From Actinomycetes bacterium (GTDB lineage: Bacteria > Actinomycetota > Thermoleophilia > Gaiellales > Gaiellaceae), in contig JAOPYX010000228.1 in assembly GCA_025964535.1 (NCBI GenBank), positions 1 to 32,082 on the forward strand: a stretch of 32,082 nucleotides of DNA. The letters are read 5' to 3'. Each line of letters opens with the position of its first letter. Position 1 is the stretch's first letter. Shown here one piece after another: positions 8,670 to 17,392 of the stretch. The notes under the pieces were generated by a model. It saw nothing but the letters and a program-made list of their open reading frames with translations. It searched no databases and was not told where the DNA came from. A program made the position numbers and the translations under genes.

Positions 8670-9601
8670 CAGCGCGCGTACCCCCCGCGAGGATCGAGGA
8701 CGTCGCGGACCCTGTCGGCGAGGAGATTGGCGGCGACCACCAGCAGCATGAGACCCAGGCCGGGGCAGACTGAGATCCACCATTGGCCGGTCAGGGTGTA
8801 GGGAAGGCCGTCGGTGATCATCGCTCCCCACTCCGGTGTCGGGATCTGCGCGCCGACGCCGATGAACCCGAGGGCGGCCAACGCGACGATCGAGTAGCCG
8901 AACGCGCCGGCCGCCTGCACGAGCAGTGTCGGCATCACGTGCGGTACCACGTGGCGTCGCGCGATCCGTCCTGGGGCGGCGCCGACGGCGCGCGCTGCCT
9001 CGATGAACGGAAGCTGTGAGACGCGCAGGACCTCGCTGCGGATGAGCCGCGCGTACCAGGGGATGGTGGACAACACGAGACCGGCGCACGCGCTGACGAT
9101 GCCGACGCCGAGGCCGATCGTGATCGCCATGGCGAGGATCAACGCGGGAAACGCCAGCAGGGCGTCCATCACGCGCATCGCCACGCTGTCGACAATCCCG
9201 CGTGCCAGGCCGGCGACGAGCCCGAGGGCGCCGCCGAGCAGCGCGCCGACGAAAACCACGGTGGCGCCGGCCGAGATGGAGATTCCGGCCCCGCGGATGA
9301 ACCGCGCGAAGATGTCTCGTCCGTTGCTGTCCGTGCCCATGGGATGGGCCGTTGACGGCGCGGCGAGCGAGTCAGCGAGGTAGGTCGCTGTGGGCGAATG
9401 GCGCCAAAGCGTTGGGCCGAGAACGGCCATGATCACCAGCGCGCCCAGGATGGAGAGGGCCGCGGCGATCTGGCGATCGGTCCGGAGCAGACGTCGAGGC
9501 CACGCGCGCCCGCGGCCGTCACCGACGCGGGGGGCTCGAGCCTCGTCTCGAGGCTCCTGGGACCCAGGGCGTTGCGGGGCATCGGGCAGCGCACCGCTCA
9601 T
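8669..9601 (-). CDS. ABC importer permease, OppC/DppC type
   Basis: 310 residues from the ATG at 9601. The frame is open for 74 more codons upstream, but that part is promoter DNA facing the divergent binding-protein gene and has no family features. A proline/arginine-rich cytoplasmic N-terminus precedes the first membrane helix near residue 45. The hallmark GTDSNGRDIFARFIRG block follows, then about five more helices and the coupling loop EAARAVGAAPGRI. The C-terminus ends with VRDVLDPRGG, typical of the family. It is the first gene of the leftward operon, so the promoter must lie in 9602-9783. No strong Shine-Dalgarno is seen before the ATG; GGGAT lies about 10 bases upstream. Confidence 0.92.
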   Translation of the reverse strand: MSGALPDAPQRPGSQEPRDEARAPRVGDGRGRAWPRRLLRTDRQIAAALSILGALVIMAVLGPTLWRHSPTATYLADSLAAPSTAHPMGTDSNGRDIFARFIRGAGISISAGATVVFVGALLGGALGLVAGLARGIVDSVAMRVMDALLAFPALILAMAITIGLGVGIVSACAGLVLSTIPWYARLIRSEVLRVSQLPFIEAARAVGAAPGRIARRHVVPHVMPTLLVQAAGAFGYSIVALAALGFIGVGAQIPTPEWGAMITDGLPYTLTGQWWISVCPGLGLMLLVVAANLLADRVRDVLDPRGGYAR

Positions 9602-9663
9602 CGCCCGATGATCCCAGCGGTCGCCGCGCCCGACCACCGACGTTCCTAACGGTGAGGGCCAGC

Positions 9664-9685
9664 TCGGCTTACCCACCGAAGCCGA
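9664..9685. promoter_or_regulatory. Inverted repeat in divergent promoter region
   Basis: A perfect 7-base inverted repeat, TCGGCTT-N8-AAGCCGA, lies 62 bases before the permease start on one side and about 100 bases before the binding-protein start on the other. It could be a regulator-binding site or a transcript hairpin. No protein can be assigned to it from sequence. Confidence 0.4.
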
Positions 9686-9693
9686 AGCAGAGC

Positions 9694-9712
9694 TTGCCCT
9701 CTCTATGAGCAA
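9694..9712. promoter_or_regulatory. Candidate LysR-type dyad TTGC-N11-GCAA
   Basis: A short dyad TTGC-N11-GCAA lies within the same divergent region, 71 bases before the GTG of the binding protein. Size and symmetry are like LysR operators, and both flanking operons encode a LysR protein. Half-sites are only four bases, so chance occurrence is possible. Confidence 0.35.
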
Positions 9713-9783
9713 ATCCATCGCCCAGCCAGACACCGTCCTCTTATCGTCCCGGCGCACGACCGGCCGACTGAGGAGCGATACCC

Positions 9784-11439
9784 GTGAGAACATCAGCGAC
9801 CAGGCTCCAGGGCGACGTGCCACGCCCGCGGCGCCGACGGGCGGCAGCCTACCGTCACGTGGTAGGGCTGCTCCTGGGCAGCACTTCGGTCGTGTTCGCC
9901 GCCGGCTGCGGCGACGCCAAGACGAGCGCCACGGCAGGGAAGAGCGCCATGATCATCAACATGGTGCGAACGCCGCATTCGTTGGATCCGGCGAACCAGT
10001 GCGATGCCGCGGACCCGCTCGCCGGCAACCTCTACAGCCGACTCGTGCAGTTCGGGACCAAGCCAGGTCCGGACGGGACGCTCCAGAGCGATCAGACCAA
10101 GCTCGAGCCCGATCTGGCCCGCTCATGGGACGTCAGCCACGATGGCCGAACGTACACCTTCCACCTCCGCTCCGGCGCCAAGTTCGGCAGCGGCCGTCCT
10201 GTTGACGCCGAGGCCGTCGTCTACAACTTCGATCGCGTTCAGAAGATGGGAGTCTGCAGTGCCTTCGCGGTCAGCACAGCCGACAACGGCAATGTGCGAT
10301 CCGTGCGCGCTCTGGACCCGACGACCGTGCAGATCAAGCTTCGGCGGCCGAATTCGTCGTTGATCCGCTCGTGGGCTACGCCGTCCTTGGGGATCGTCGA
10401 CCCCAGCGTCGTGGAGGCACACGGCGGAGTGGTCGCCGGCAAGCCGAACGAGTACCTCGCGACGCACGACGCGGGTTCGGGGCCCTTCATCATCAAGCGC
10501 TACCAGCCGAACCAGAGCCTCGTGCTCGTGTCCAACCCCACGTACTACGGTCCGAAGCCGAAGACCACGCAGTTGACCGTCAACTTCGTGTCGGCGGACT
10601 CGACGCTGCAGCTGCAGGCCTCCAACGGGACGGCCGACGTGACGATCGGCCTGTCCAAGCAGGGCTACAACTCCCTGCGATCCAACTCCAAGGTGCGACG
10701 CGTCGCATACACGGCGCGGACGACCGAGCAGGTCGTGCTGAACTGGGACAAGGCGCCGTTCGACCAGGTGCTCGTGCGCCGCGCCGTGGCGACCGCCGTG
10801 CCGTACGACGCGCTGATCAGCAAGGTCACGTTTGGCCTCGGCAAGGCGTTCTACGGCCCGATCCTGCCGGGGATGCCGTTCTACAACGCGCCTTTGAGCC
10901 AGCCGCTGGCCACCGACATCGCCAAGGCGAAGGACCTCATCCAGCAGTCGGGGGTCAAGACGCCGATCCCGGTCACGCTGGTCATCGATCAAGGCAATCA
11001 GGTCCACGAGCAGCTCGCGACCCTCCTCCAGGACACCTGGAACCAGATCGGCTTGAAGGTCTCGATCCGCAAGCTCGATCAGGCGGCCTACACGGACACG
11101 CTGTTCGGGAACAAGGCCCAGGCCACGCTCCGTACCGATTTCCCATTCGTAGACGATCCTGACTATTACCTCGGCTATGACCTCCAGTGCCAGAAGGGCG
11201 CCGAGAACACCGGCCACATCTGCGTGCCGTCGATCGATCGTGCGCTCCTCCGCGCGCGGCGCGCGCTGTCGGACGGCGACAAGCAGCACGCCTACGACGA
11301 GGTGACTCGCCTCTGGCGCGACAACGCCCCGAAGGTGTTCCTGTACCTGGAGCAGGACACGGTCGTGCTGTCGCGTCGCGTCGGCAGCTTCACGTTCGAC
11401 CCGACGCTGAGCAGCTTCGCCCAGCTCGGAGCCAAGTGA
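9784..11439 (+). CDS. Solute-binding lipoprotein, peptide/nickel ABC family (SBP family 5), importer 1
   Basis: 551 residues from a GTG at 9784, chosen for the GAGGAG Shine-Dalgarno at 9770-9775 with 8 bases of spacing. An arginine-rich n-region and a hydrophobic stretch lead to the lipobox FAAGC with lipidated C42, so the mature protein is anchored on the outer face of the cytoplasmic membrane. The family 5 fold is visible from MVRTPHSLDP, through the LEPDLARSWDVSHDGRTYTF block (residues ~103-122), to the end. It is divergent from the permease/ATPase operon that lacks its own binding protein, so the two halves form one importer. Its stop overlaps the hyuA start (GTGA), tying substrate capture to the hydantoinase-like enzyme. 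Confidence 0.93.
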   Translation: MRTSATRLQGDVPRPRRRRAAAYRHVVGLLLGSTSVVFAAGCGDAKTSATAGKSAMIINMVRTPHSLDPANQCDAADPLAGNLYSRLVQFGTKPGPDGTLQSDQTKLEPDLARSWDVSHDGRTYTFHLRSGAKFGSGRPVDAEAVVYNFDRVQKMGVCSAFAVSTADNGNVRSVRALDPTTVQIKLRRPNSSLIRSWATPSLGIVDPSVVEAHGGVVAGKPNEYLATHDAGSGPFIIKRYQPNQSLVLVSNPTYYGPKPKTTQLTVNFVSADSTLQLQASNGTADVTIGLSKQGYNSLRSNSKVRRVAYTARTTEQVVLNWDKAPFDQVLVRRAVATAVPYDALISKVTFGLGKAFYGPILPGMPFYNAPLSQPLATDIAKAKDLIQQSGVKTPIPVTLVIDQGNQVHEQLATLLQDTWNQIGLKVSIRKLDQAAYTDTLFGNKAQATLRTDFPFVDDPDYYLGYDLQCQKGAENTGHICVPSIDRALLRARRALSDGDKQHAYDEVTRLWRDNAPKVFLYLEQDTVVLSRRVGSFTFDPTLSSFAQLGAK

Positions 11440-13511
11440 CGGCGCCTGCGTCGCGAAACGCCGGGTTCCGCGTCGGCCTGGACATCGGCGGGACGTTCAC
11501 CGACTTCGCGCTGCTCGACGAGCGCACGGGCCGGCTGAGCCTGCACAAGCGGCTGACCACGCCCGAGGACCCGTCTCGGGGAGCGCTGGGAGGGTTGCAG
11601 GAGCTGCTCGATCGGGAGGGTCGCGACCTGGCCGACGGCCTCGCCGTCGTCCACGCGACCACGTTGGTGACGAACGCGGTGATCGAACGACGGGGCGCGC
11701 GCACGGGCATGCTCGTCACGCGTGGGTTCCGTGACGTCCTCGAGCTGGCGCGCGAGCAGCGGTACGACATCTACGACCTCTTCCTGGAGTTCCCGCCGCC
11801 GCTCGTCCCGCGTCCCCTTCGGCGAGAGGTCGACGAGCGGATGAGTCGTGACGGAACGCCGCTCCAGGACCTGGATGTCGAGCAGCTCCTCGAGCAAGCC
11901 GAGTACCTGGTGCGGGATGGCGTCGAGGCCATCGCGGTCTGCTTCCTGCACGCGTATCGCAACCCCGACCACGAGCAGCGAGCCGCCGCCGCTCTGCGAG
12001 ACGCCTACCCGAACGTGCACGTGTGCACGTCGGCGGAGGTCGTGCCCGAGGTCGGGGAGTACGAGCGCATGAGCACCGCCGTGTGCAACGCGTACGTGCT
12101 GCCGGTCGTCGACCGGTATCTGACGCGGCTGGAGGAGGGGCTCAAGCGCCGTGGGTTCGACGGGCAGTTCCACCTCATGCACTCTGGAGGCGGACTGCTC
12201 AGCGCGACGACCGCGCGTCGCCTGCCGATCCGCCTGCTGGAGTCGGGGCCGACGGCAGGGGCGATCATGGCGGCACACGTCGGACGCATCGTCGGGGCGC
12301 CGACGCTGGTGGCCTTCGATATGGGAGGCACGACGGCGAAGATGTGCGTCATCGCGGCCGATGGTCTGACGCGTGCCCCGGAGCTGGAAGTGGCTCGCCT
12401 CGACCGCTTCAAGCGGGGATCGGGGCTCCCGATCAAGACGCAGGTCGTCGACCTCATCGAGATAGGCGCCGGCGGAGGCTCGATCGCCCAGGCGGACAGT
12501 CTCGGACTGCTCGCCGTCGGCCCGCGCAGCGCCGGCGCGTCCCCTGGGCCTGCGTGCTACGGGTTCGGGGGCACGGACGCGACGGTGACGGATGCGTGCG
12601 TCGCGCTCGGCTACGTCGACGCGGAGCGCTTCGCCGGCGGCTCGATGCCGCTCGACGCCGGCGCCGCGCTCGAGGCGATCGACCGGCTCGGCGCCACGCT
12701 CAAGATGCAGGCGAACGTCGCCGTCGGTATCCACCGGGTGGCCTGCGAGCGGATGGCCAGCGCGGCGCGCGCCCACGTCATCGAGAGCGGCCTGGATCCG
12801 CGCGCTCAGCCGCTGGTCGCCTTCGGCGGCGCCGGCCCGTTGCACGCCGTGGCAGTAGCCCGCCTTCTCGGGGCGAGCGAGGTCATCGTCCCGCCGATGT
12901 GCGGCGTGGGATCGGCCATCGGCCTGCTCGCCGCGGGCGTGAGCTTCGACTACGCCCGCTCAGCTCCTGCCTCCCTCGCCGACGTGGACTGGGACGAGGT
13001 CACCCGCAACTTCGACGAGATGGAGCACGACGCGACGGTCAACATCATCGCCGATCGACCGTTGCGGTTCGAGCGGAGCTTGGAACTGCGCCTCACCGGC
13101 CAGTCGCACGACCTGGAGGTGCCTGTTCCAGCCGGCGCTCTCAGCGTCGAGGCCGCCGACTCCGTCCAGGCGGCGTTCAGGGCCGAGTACCGGCGTCGGT
13201 ACGAGACCGAGCCGCCGGCCGCGCCACCGCTGGCGATGACGTGGCGCCTGCGTGCATCCGCCCCGGAGCCGGACCTCCGCATCGTGCCGGTGGTGGGCGA
13301 CGTCGCGCCGGCTCGCAGCCGTGCAGCCTGGTTCGAGGCGACGGGCTACGTGGAGTCGGCGGTCGTCCAGCGAGCCCAACTCCGCGCCGGCGACACGGTC
13401 GCCGGCCCCGCGCTCGTCGAGGAATCGGAGACGACGACTGTCGTCGGACCGAGCGACCGCTGCGTCGTGGATGCACATCTCAACCTGCGAATCGAAGTAG
13501 GCCAGCAATGA
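11436..13511 (+). CDS. hyuA: Hydantoinase/oxoprolinase family protein, subunit A
   Basis: 691 residues from the GTG at 11436, which overlaps the binding-protein stop as GTGA. The N-terminal Hydant_A_N region starts with GLDIGGTFTD (14-23), an actin-like ATPase phosphate loop. The second nucleotide motif FDMGGTTAK lies at about 294-302, and the family motif FGGAGPLHA at about 463-471. Length matches HyuA and AcxB-type subunits. Family members use ATP to open cyclic amides such as 5-oxoproline, hydantoin or N-methylhydantoin, or to carboxylate ketones such as acetone and acetophenone; the two chemistries cannot be told apart here. No third small subunit typical of acetone carboxylase is present, which favours ring-opening hydrolysis. 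It is co-translated with hyuB (ATGA). Confidence 0.93.
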   Translation: MTAPASRNAGFRVGLDIGGTFTDFALLDERTGRLSLHKRLTTPEDPSRGALGGLQELLDREGRDLADGLAVVHATTLVTNAVIERRGARTGMLVTRGFRDVLELAREQRYDIYDLFLEFPPPLVPRPLRREVDERMSRDGTPLQDLDVEQLLEQAEYLVRDGVEAIAVCFLHAYRNPDHEQRAAAALRDAYPNVHVCTSAEVVPEVGEYERMSTAVCNAYVLPVVDRYLTRLEEGLKRRGFDGQFHLMHSGGGLLSATTARRLPIRLLESGPTAGAIMAAHVGRIVGAPTLVAFDMGGTTAKMCVIAADGLTRAPELEVARLDRFKRGSGLPIKTQVVDLIEIGAGGGSIAQADSLGLLAVGPRSAGASPGPACYGFGGTDATVTDACVALGYVDAERFAGGSMPLDAGAALEAIDRLGATLKMQANVAVGIHRVACERMASAARAHVIESGLDPRAQPLVAFGGAGPLHAVAVARLLGASEVIVPPMCGVGSAIGLLAAGVSFDYARSAPASLADVDWDEVTRNFDEMEHDATVNIIADRPLRFERSLELRLTGQSHDLEVPVPAGALSVEAADSVQAAFRAEYRRRYETEPPAAPPLAMTWRLRASAPEPDLRIVPVVGDVAPARSRAAWFEATGYVESAVVQRAQLRAGDTVAGPALVEESETTTVVGPSDRCVVDAHLNLRIEVGQQ

Positions 13512-15226
13512 ACGACATCGATCCGGTCACGCTGAAGATCATCTGGAGCCGTCTCGTGAACGTCGCCGAGGAGAGCTGGCTGACGATCTCGCGCACGGCG
13601 TTCAGCCTCATCATCAGCGAGTCCTACGACTTCGGGTGCGAGCTGCTGGACGCGGATGGCGAGTCGCTCGCCCACTCTCCGCGCTCGATGCCGGTCTTCA
13701 ACATCACCTTGTCGGTCGTCGCGCGACGCATGCTGGAGGTGCATCCGCCCTCGACGCTGCGCGACGGCGACGTGTTGATTACCAACGACCCGTGGCTGTG
13801 CGCGGGGCACCTCTTCGACTTGGCGGTGGTGACGCCGGTCTTCCGCAACGGTCGCCTGGTGGCGTTCTCGGCCTCGGTCGCGCACTGCACGGACATCGGC
13901 GGCATCCGCGACTCGCTCGCAGCGAGAGAGATCTATGACGAGGGGTTCCAGATCCCACCGATGAAGCTGCACCGCGCCGGAGTGCCGAACGAGGACCTCC
14001 TCACGCTCTTGGCGGCCAACGTACGCGTGAGCAACTTCGTGCTCGGCGACGTCCAGGCGCAGGTCACCGCGAACCAGGTCGGTGCGCAGCGGCTGCTCGA
14101 GATCATGGACACCTACGGGCTCGACGATCTCGTCGAGGTCGGGCGTGAGATCCAGGGTCGCTCCGAACGCGTGATGCGCGACGCCATCGAGGCGCTGCCT
14201 GACGGCACCTATCGATACGACGTGAGCTGCGATGGCGCCGGCGAGCCGCTGGTGCTTCCCGTGGCGGTGACGGTGGCCGGCAGCACCATCCACGTCGACT
14301 GGGACGGTGCGCCACCGCAGGTCGAGCGAGGCGGCGTCAACTGCACGCTCAGCTACATCACTGCGGATTGCATGTACATCTTGAAGTGCCTGCTGACGCC
14401 CGAGACGCCATCGAACGCCGGCTGCTTCCGCCCGTTCAGCGTCGATGCCCCCGCTGGAAGCGTCCTGAACTGTGACTACCCCGCAGCGGTCAACATGAGG
14501 ACGATGGTCGGCTGGTACGTGGCCCCCGCTCTGATGGGTGCGCTCGCTCAAGCTGATCCCGAGCGCGTCCAGGCCTTCACCGCCTTCCCGATGTGGGTGC
14601 TCGCCTATGGCCAGGATCCTCAGAGCGGCACGTTCAGCGATCACTTCGCGTGCGCGGGTGGCCAGGGCGCGGGCGCCAGTGCCGACGGCATGAACGCGAT
14701 CCTGTTCCCGACGAGCGCCGCGAACACGGCTGTCGAGCTCTTCGAGGCCCGGACGCCGCTCGTCGTCGACTACAAGGAGCTGCGCACCGACAGCGGCGGC
14801 CGGGGACGACATCGCGGCGGGCTTGGCACGCGCTTTGCCCTGCGCGTCCTCGAGGACCACGACCGCCCGGTGCTCGTCGGCTTCACACCCAACGGAGCGC
14901 TGGTCGATCCTCCGGCCGGGCCTGAGTGCGGAGGCCGCGGGCCGCGGGTGTCCATCTCGCTGCACGACGGCGACGAGGTCGTCGCCGACTGGGCGCTGAA
15001 CGGGCTTGCCGAGTTGTGCAGCACGCGGCAGCGCCTGGTCTTCGAGCTCGGCGGCGGGAGCGGCCATGGCCCCGCCGACGCGCGTCCGCTGGACGCCATC
15101 GAAGCCGACCTGGCCAATGAATACATCAGTGTCGACGGCCTGTCGGCCTACGGATGCTCGATGGAGGAGGGCCGTGTCGTGCGGAGCTCGGTGAGGATTA
15201 GCAGCGCTGAAGGTCAGACCCAGTAG
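13508..15226 (+). CDS. hyuB: Hydantoinase/oxoprolinase family protein, subunit B
   Basis: 572 residues starting in the ATGA shared with hyuA; the much longer open frame upstream only shadows hyuA. The N-terminus DPVTLKIIW is typical of HyuB. The conserved NDPWLCAGHLFD segment (93-104) and AHCTDIGG (125-132) correspond to the metal-binding and active-site blocks of the family, usually NDPY.GG.H..D and AHH.D.GG. C-terminal segments with FGGAG-like AGGQGAGASADG and RGRHRGGLGT are also family features. It forms the catalytic partner of HyuA in a cytoplasmic ATP-dependent amidohydrolase or carboxylase complex. The tryptophan and leucine-cysteine inside the NDP motif, and the cysteine following the active-site histidine, differ from the commonest consensus and may reflect substrate choice. 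Confidence 0.93.
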   Translation: MNDIDPVTLKIIWSRLVNVAEESWLTISRTAFSLIISESYDFGCELLDADGESLAHSPRSMPVFNITLSVVARRMLEVHPPSTLRDGDVLITNDPWLCAGHLFDLAVVTPVFRNGRLVAFSASVAHCTDIGGIRDSLAAREIYDEGFQIPPMKLHRAGVPNEDLLTLLAANVRVSNFVLGDVQAQVTANQVGAQRLLEIMDTYGLDDLVEVGREIQGRSERVMRDAIEALPDGTYRYDVSCDGAGEPLVLPVAVTVAGSTIHVDWDGAPPQVERGGVNCTLSYITADCMYILKCLLTPETPSNAGCFRPFSVDAPAGSVLNCDYPAAVNMRTMVGWYVAPALMGALAQADPERVQAFTAFPMWVLAYGQDPQSGTFSDHFACAGGQGAGASADGMNAILFPTSAANTAVELFEARTPLVVDYKELRTDSGGRGRHRGGLGTRFALRVLEDHDRPVLVGFTPNGALVDPPAGPECGGRGPRVSISLHDGDEVVADWALNGLAELCSTRQRLVFELGGGSGHGPADARPLDAIEADLANEYISVDGLSAYGCSMEEGRVVRSSVRISSAEGQTQ

Positions 15227-15259
15227 GTCGAGTGGTGATCCGCGCGGCGCGCGGAGATC

Positions 15260-16213
15260 ATGCGGCGGCGTGATGCGTCGATGAGCAACTCTCCGCGAAG
15301 CCGGCCTCCGTCGTTCGACGTGCGTCGGCTGACCGTGCTCCGTGAGGTGGCGCGCCGCGGCTCGATCGTCGCCGCCGCGGACGCACTCAACTTCAGCTCG
15401 TCGGCCGTCTCGCACCACATCCGGGCGCTCGAGGCTGAAGCCGGCGCCCCGCTCATAGAGCGCGAAAGCCGCACGCTGCTGCTCACCAACGCCGGGCAAG
15501 TGCTGGTCGACCACGCCGAGTCCGTGCTCGCGCAGCTTGCCGACGCGGAGGCCGAGATCAAAGCCATCGCTGGGCTTGGCGGTGGTCGCCTGCGGCTGGC
15601 GACCTTCCGAAGCGCCGGCGAGACGATCGTCGCGGAGGCGGTGACGTACTTCCGGCACCGCTTCCCCGATGTGCGGGTCAGCCTCCGCGAGGGCGATCCT
15701 GAGGAGTACCTATCGCTGATCAAGGGAGACCAGCTCGACATCGGGCTGACCTACGCCTACGACCGTCTCCGGCCTCCCTCCGCCGACGGGCTCGAGCAGG
15801 TCGTGCTGTTCGAGGATCCGTTCTGGGTCGCCCTTCCCAGCGACCACCGGCGTGCCGCCGACACCTGCGTACGCCTCGAGGACCTGGCGGTCGAGACGTG
15901 GATCGCCTCGACTCGGAGCTCGTCTGTGCACCGGTTCACCGAGAAGGTGTGCTCGGACGCGGGATTCGCTCCGCGCGTTCGCTTCGAGACGGACGACTAC
16001 CACGTGGCTCAAGCGCTCGTCGCGACGGGGCTTGGTGTCGCGCTCTTGCCGCGCCTGGCGACGCGCGTGCGCCACCCAGACGTTGCGGTGCGCCCGCTGG
16101 GTGGTGTCCCGCTCGTTCGCCGGATCATCGCCGCGCATCGCCCCGGCGGCGACCGCGCGCCGGCGGTGGCGGCGATGATGAAGGTCTTGACGGATCTCAG
16201 CGCGGAGCTCTAG
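15260..16213 (+). CDS. LysR-family transcriptional regulator 2 (paralogue of regulator 1)
   Basis: 317 residues from the ATG at 15260; an in-frame ATG at 15281 would give a 310-residue protein and fits family N-termini about as well. Helix-turn-helix: FDVRRLTVLREVARRGS then AAADALNFSSSAVSHHI. The effector domain shares SSSVH, FETDDYHVAQALVA and GVALLPRL with regulator 1, and both have a conserved AxxTFR-like LATFRSAGETI strand at its start. It lies 33 bases after hyuB on the same strand, so it is probably the last gene of the binding-protein-hyuAB operon. Regulators 1 and 2 thus sit at the distal ends of two operons driven from the same divergent region. Effector is unknown. Confidence 0.93.
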   Translation: MRRRDASMSNSPRSRPPSFDVRRLTVLREVARRGSIVAAADALNFSSSAVSHHIRALEAEAGAPLIERESRTLLLTNAGQVLVDHAESVLAQLADAEAEIKAIAGLGGGRLRLATFRSAGETIVAEAVTYFRHRFPDVRVSLREGDPEEYLSLIKGDQLDIGLTYAYDRLRPPSADGLEQVVLFEDPFWVALPSDHRRAADTCVRLEDLAVETWIASTRSSSVHRFTEKVCSDAGFAPRVRFETDDYHVAQALVATGLGVALLPRLATRVRHPDVAVRPLGGVPLVRRIIAAHRPGGDRAPAVAAMMKVLTDLSAEL

Positions 16214-16225
16214 CGCTTCGCCCGC

Positions 16226-17392
16226 TCAGATCGCGTCGCCGACGCCCAGCAGGCGGCGCGGCAGGGAGCCAAGCCGCTCGTAGCCACCGTCGGTGACCAC
16301 GATCGCGTCCTCGATCTGGAGGCCGGCCGTGCCGAGGAGGTACAGCGGCGTCTCCACGCAGCACGTCATGCCCGCCTCGACCGGCCGGTCCGAACCCGGA
16401 GCGATCAGCGGCGGCTCGTAGAGCTCGAGGCCGATGCCGTGGCCGCAGTGGCTGCGTTCGTAGTCATGCACACCTCCAGCGCGCACCGCTGCGACGGCCC
16501 GGTCAAAGAGGTCCGCGCCAGTCGCGCCGGGCCGCATCGCCTGAAGCGCCGCCTCCTCCCCGGCAACGAGTGCGTCGTGCGTCTCTTGCAGCCACGCCGG
16601 CGCGTCACCGATGACGGCGGTCCGGGCTAGGTCGGCCTGGTAGCCGTCCAGGACGCAGCCGACGTCGAAGCGCACGACATCGCCGAGCGTGAGCCGGCGT
16701 TCGGTTGGCGCCATGTCGACGAGCGCGCCGCGCTCGCCTATGCCGATGGAGCTCAGGACCGGTCGCGCGCCTTGCTCCGCCATGCCTTGGCGTGTCCAAC
16801 GCAGCAGGTCCAGTTCGGTGCTGCCCACGTCTGCGCGCTCGAGCGCGTGAACGATGCCTGCTTCGGCCGCCGCGTTCACCCGTCGAAGGGCCTCGATCTC
16901 GTCGTCGTCCTTGACGGCCCTCGCGTCTCGCCACAGGCCGGCGTCGACCACCACGGTCCTCGGCGCGAGCGCCTCGCAGAGGTCTCGAATGACGGAAGGG
17001 CGACCCCCGTCGTCGAGGATGACGTGCCCGCTCGCGCCTACGGCGTCGAGCGCCGTTCGGATCGCGTCGGGAAGCGACCGCTGTGCGCCGGCCGCGGTTC
17101 TGATCGGCTCCGGCACGGCTCCGCAGAAGGTGAAGAAGCCGTGCGCGATGACATCGTCGACCGGATGCTTCTCGGCGATCCACGCCAACTCGCTGACCGG
17201 TGCGACGACGCTGGTGGCGCCGGAGGGCCCGATCGCCACCCACACGGTCCCCATTCCGTAGAGCTGGTGCGGCTCTCCGGCGAGGCCAGTCAGCCACCGG
17301 ACGTTCGGCGCGTCGCAGGCCAGCGCGGAAGCTGAATCGGGAAGGCGCCCGATGATCCGTGCGATGCGGTGGTCGTAGGTGTGAGAAATCAG
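16226..17392 (-). CDS. M24 family metallopeptidase (Xaa-Pro aminopeptidase/creatinase fold) with a non-canonical start
   Basis: Creatinase-N plus M24 fold, 388 residues if started at CTG 17392. All five M24 metal ligands are present: D243 (FDVG), D254 (ADLART), H318 (GHGIG), E347 (VETPL) and E361 (QIEDA), so a metal-dependent peptidase/amidase is more likely than metal-free creatinase. The first ATG (17254) would begin after the family's conserved YDHRIARI and NVRWLTGL segments, which are encoded in frame upstream. Between the in-frame TAG at 17399-17401 and that ATG there is no ATG, GTG or TTG. An AGGAG at 17396-17400 (minus strand) lies 3 bases before a CTG and 6 bases before an ATT. The CTG overlaps the SDR stop as CTGA, mimicking other junctions here. 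Substrate is unknown. Confidence 0.85.
   Translation of the reverse strand: MISHTYDHRIARIIGRLPDSASALACDAPNVRWLTGLAGEPHQLYGMGTVWVAIGPSGATSVVAPVSELAWIAEKHPVDDVIAHGFFTFCGAVPEPIRTAAGAQRSLPDAIRTALDAVGASGHVILDDGGRPSVIRDLCEALAPRTVVVDAGLWRDARAVKDDDEIEALRRVNAAAEAGIVHALERADVGSTELDLLRWTRQGMAEQGARPVLSSIGIGERGALVDMAPTERRLTLGDVVRFDVGCVLDGYQADLARTAVIGDAPAWLQETHDALVAGEEAALQAMRPGATGADLFDRAVAAVRAGGVHDYERSHCGHGIGLELYEPPLIAPGSDRPVEAGMTCCVETPLYLLGTAGLQIEDAIVVTDGGYERLGSLPRRLLGVGDAI

Noticed and set aside
12023-13507. Very long open frame overlapping hyuA in another frame and continuing into hyuB
   Set aside because: The part before 13508 is arginine/proline-rich, low-complexity translation with no family similarity, as expected for alternative frames in G+C-rich DNA; only the hyuB part is real.
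11436-15226. Acetone carboxylase reading of HyuAB, tempting because an ADC-like gene is nearby
   Set aside because: No gene for the small third subunit is present next to hyuB, and the binding-protein coupling favours an imported solute. Not excluded, but not supported.
13346-15658. 770-codon open frame on the minus strand opposite hyuB and LysR 2
   Set aside because: The opposite strand encodes two proteins with complete family motifs. The antisense translation is Arg/Asp/Val-rich without recognisable domains.
16226-17392. Creatinase assignment for the M24 protein
   Set aside because: All five metal ligands of M24 metallopeptidases are present, whereas creatinase does not use them. No creatininase or urea-handling gene is present in the window.
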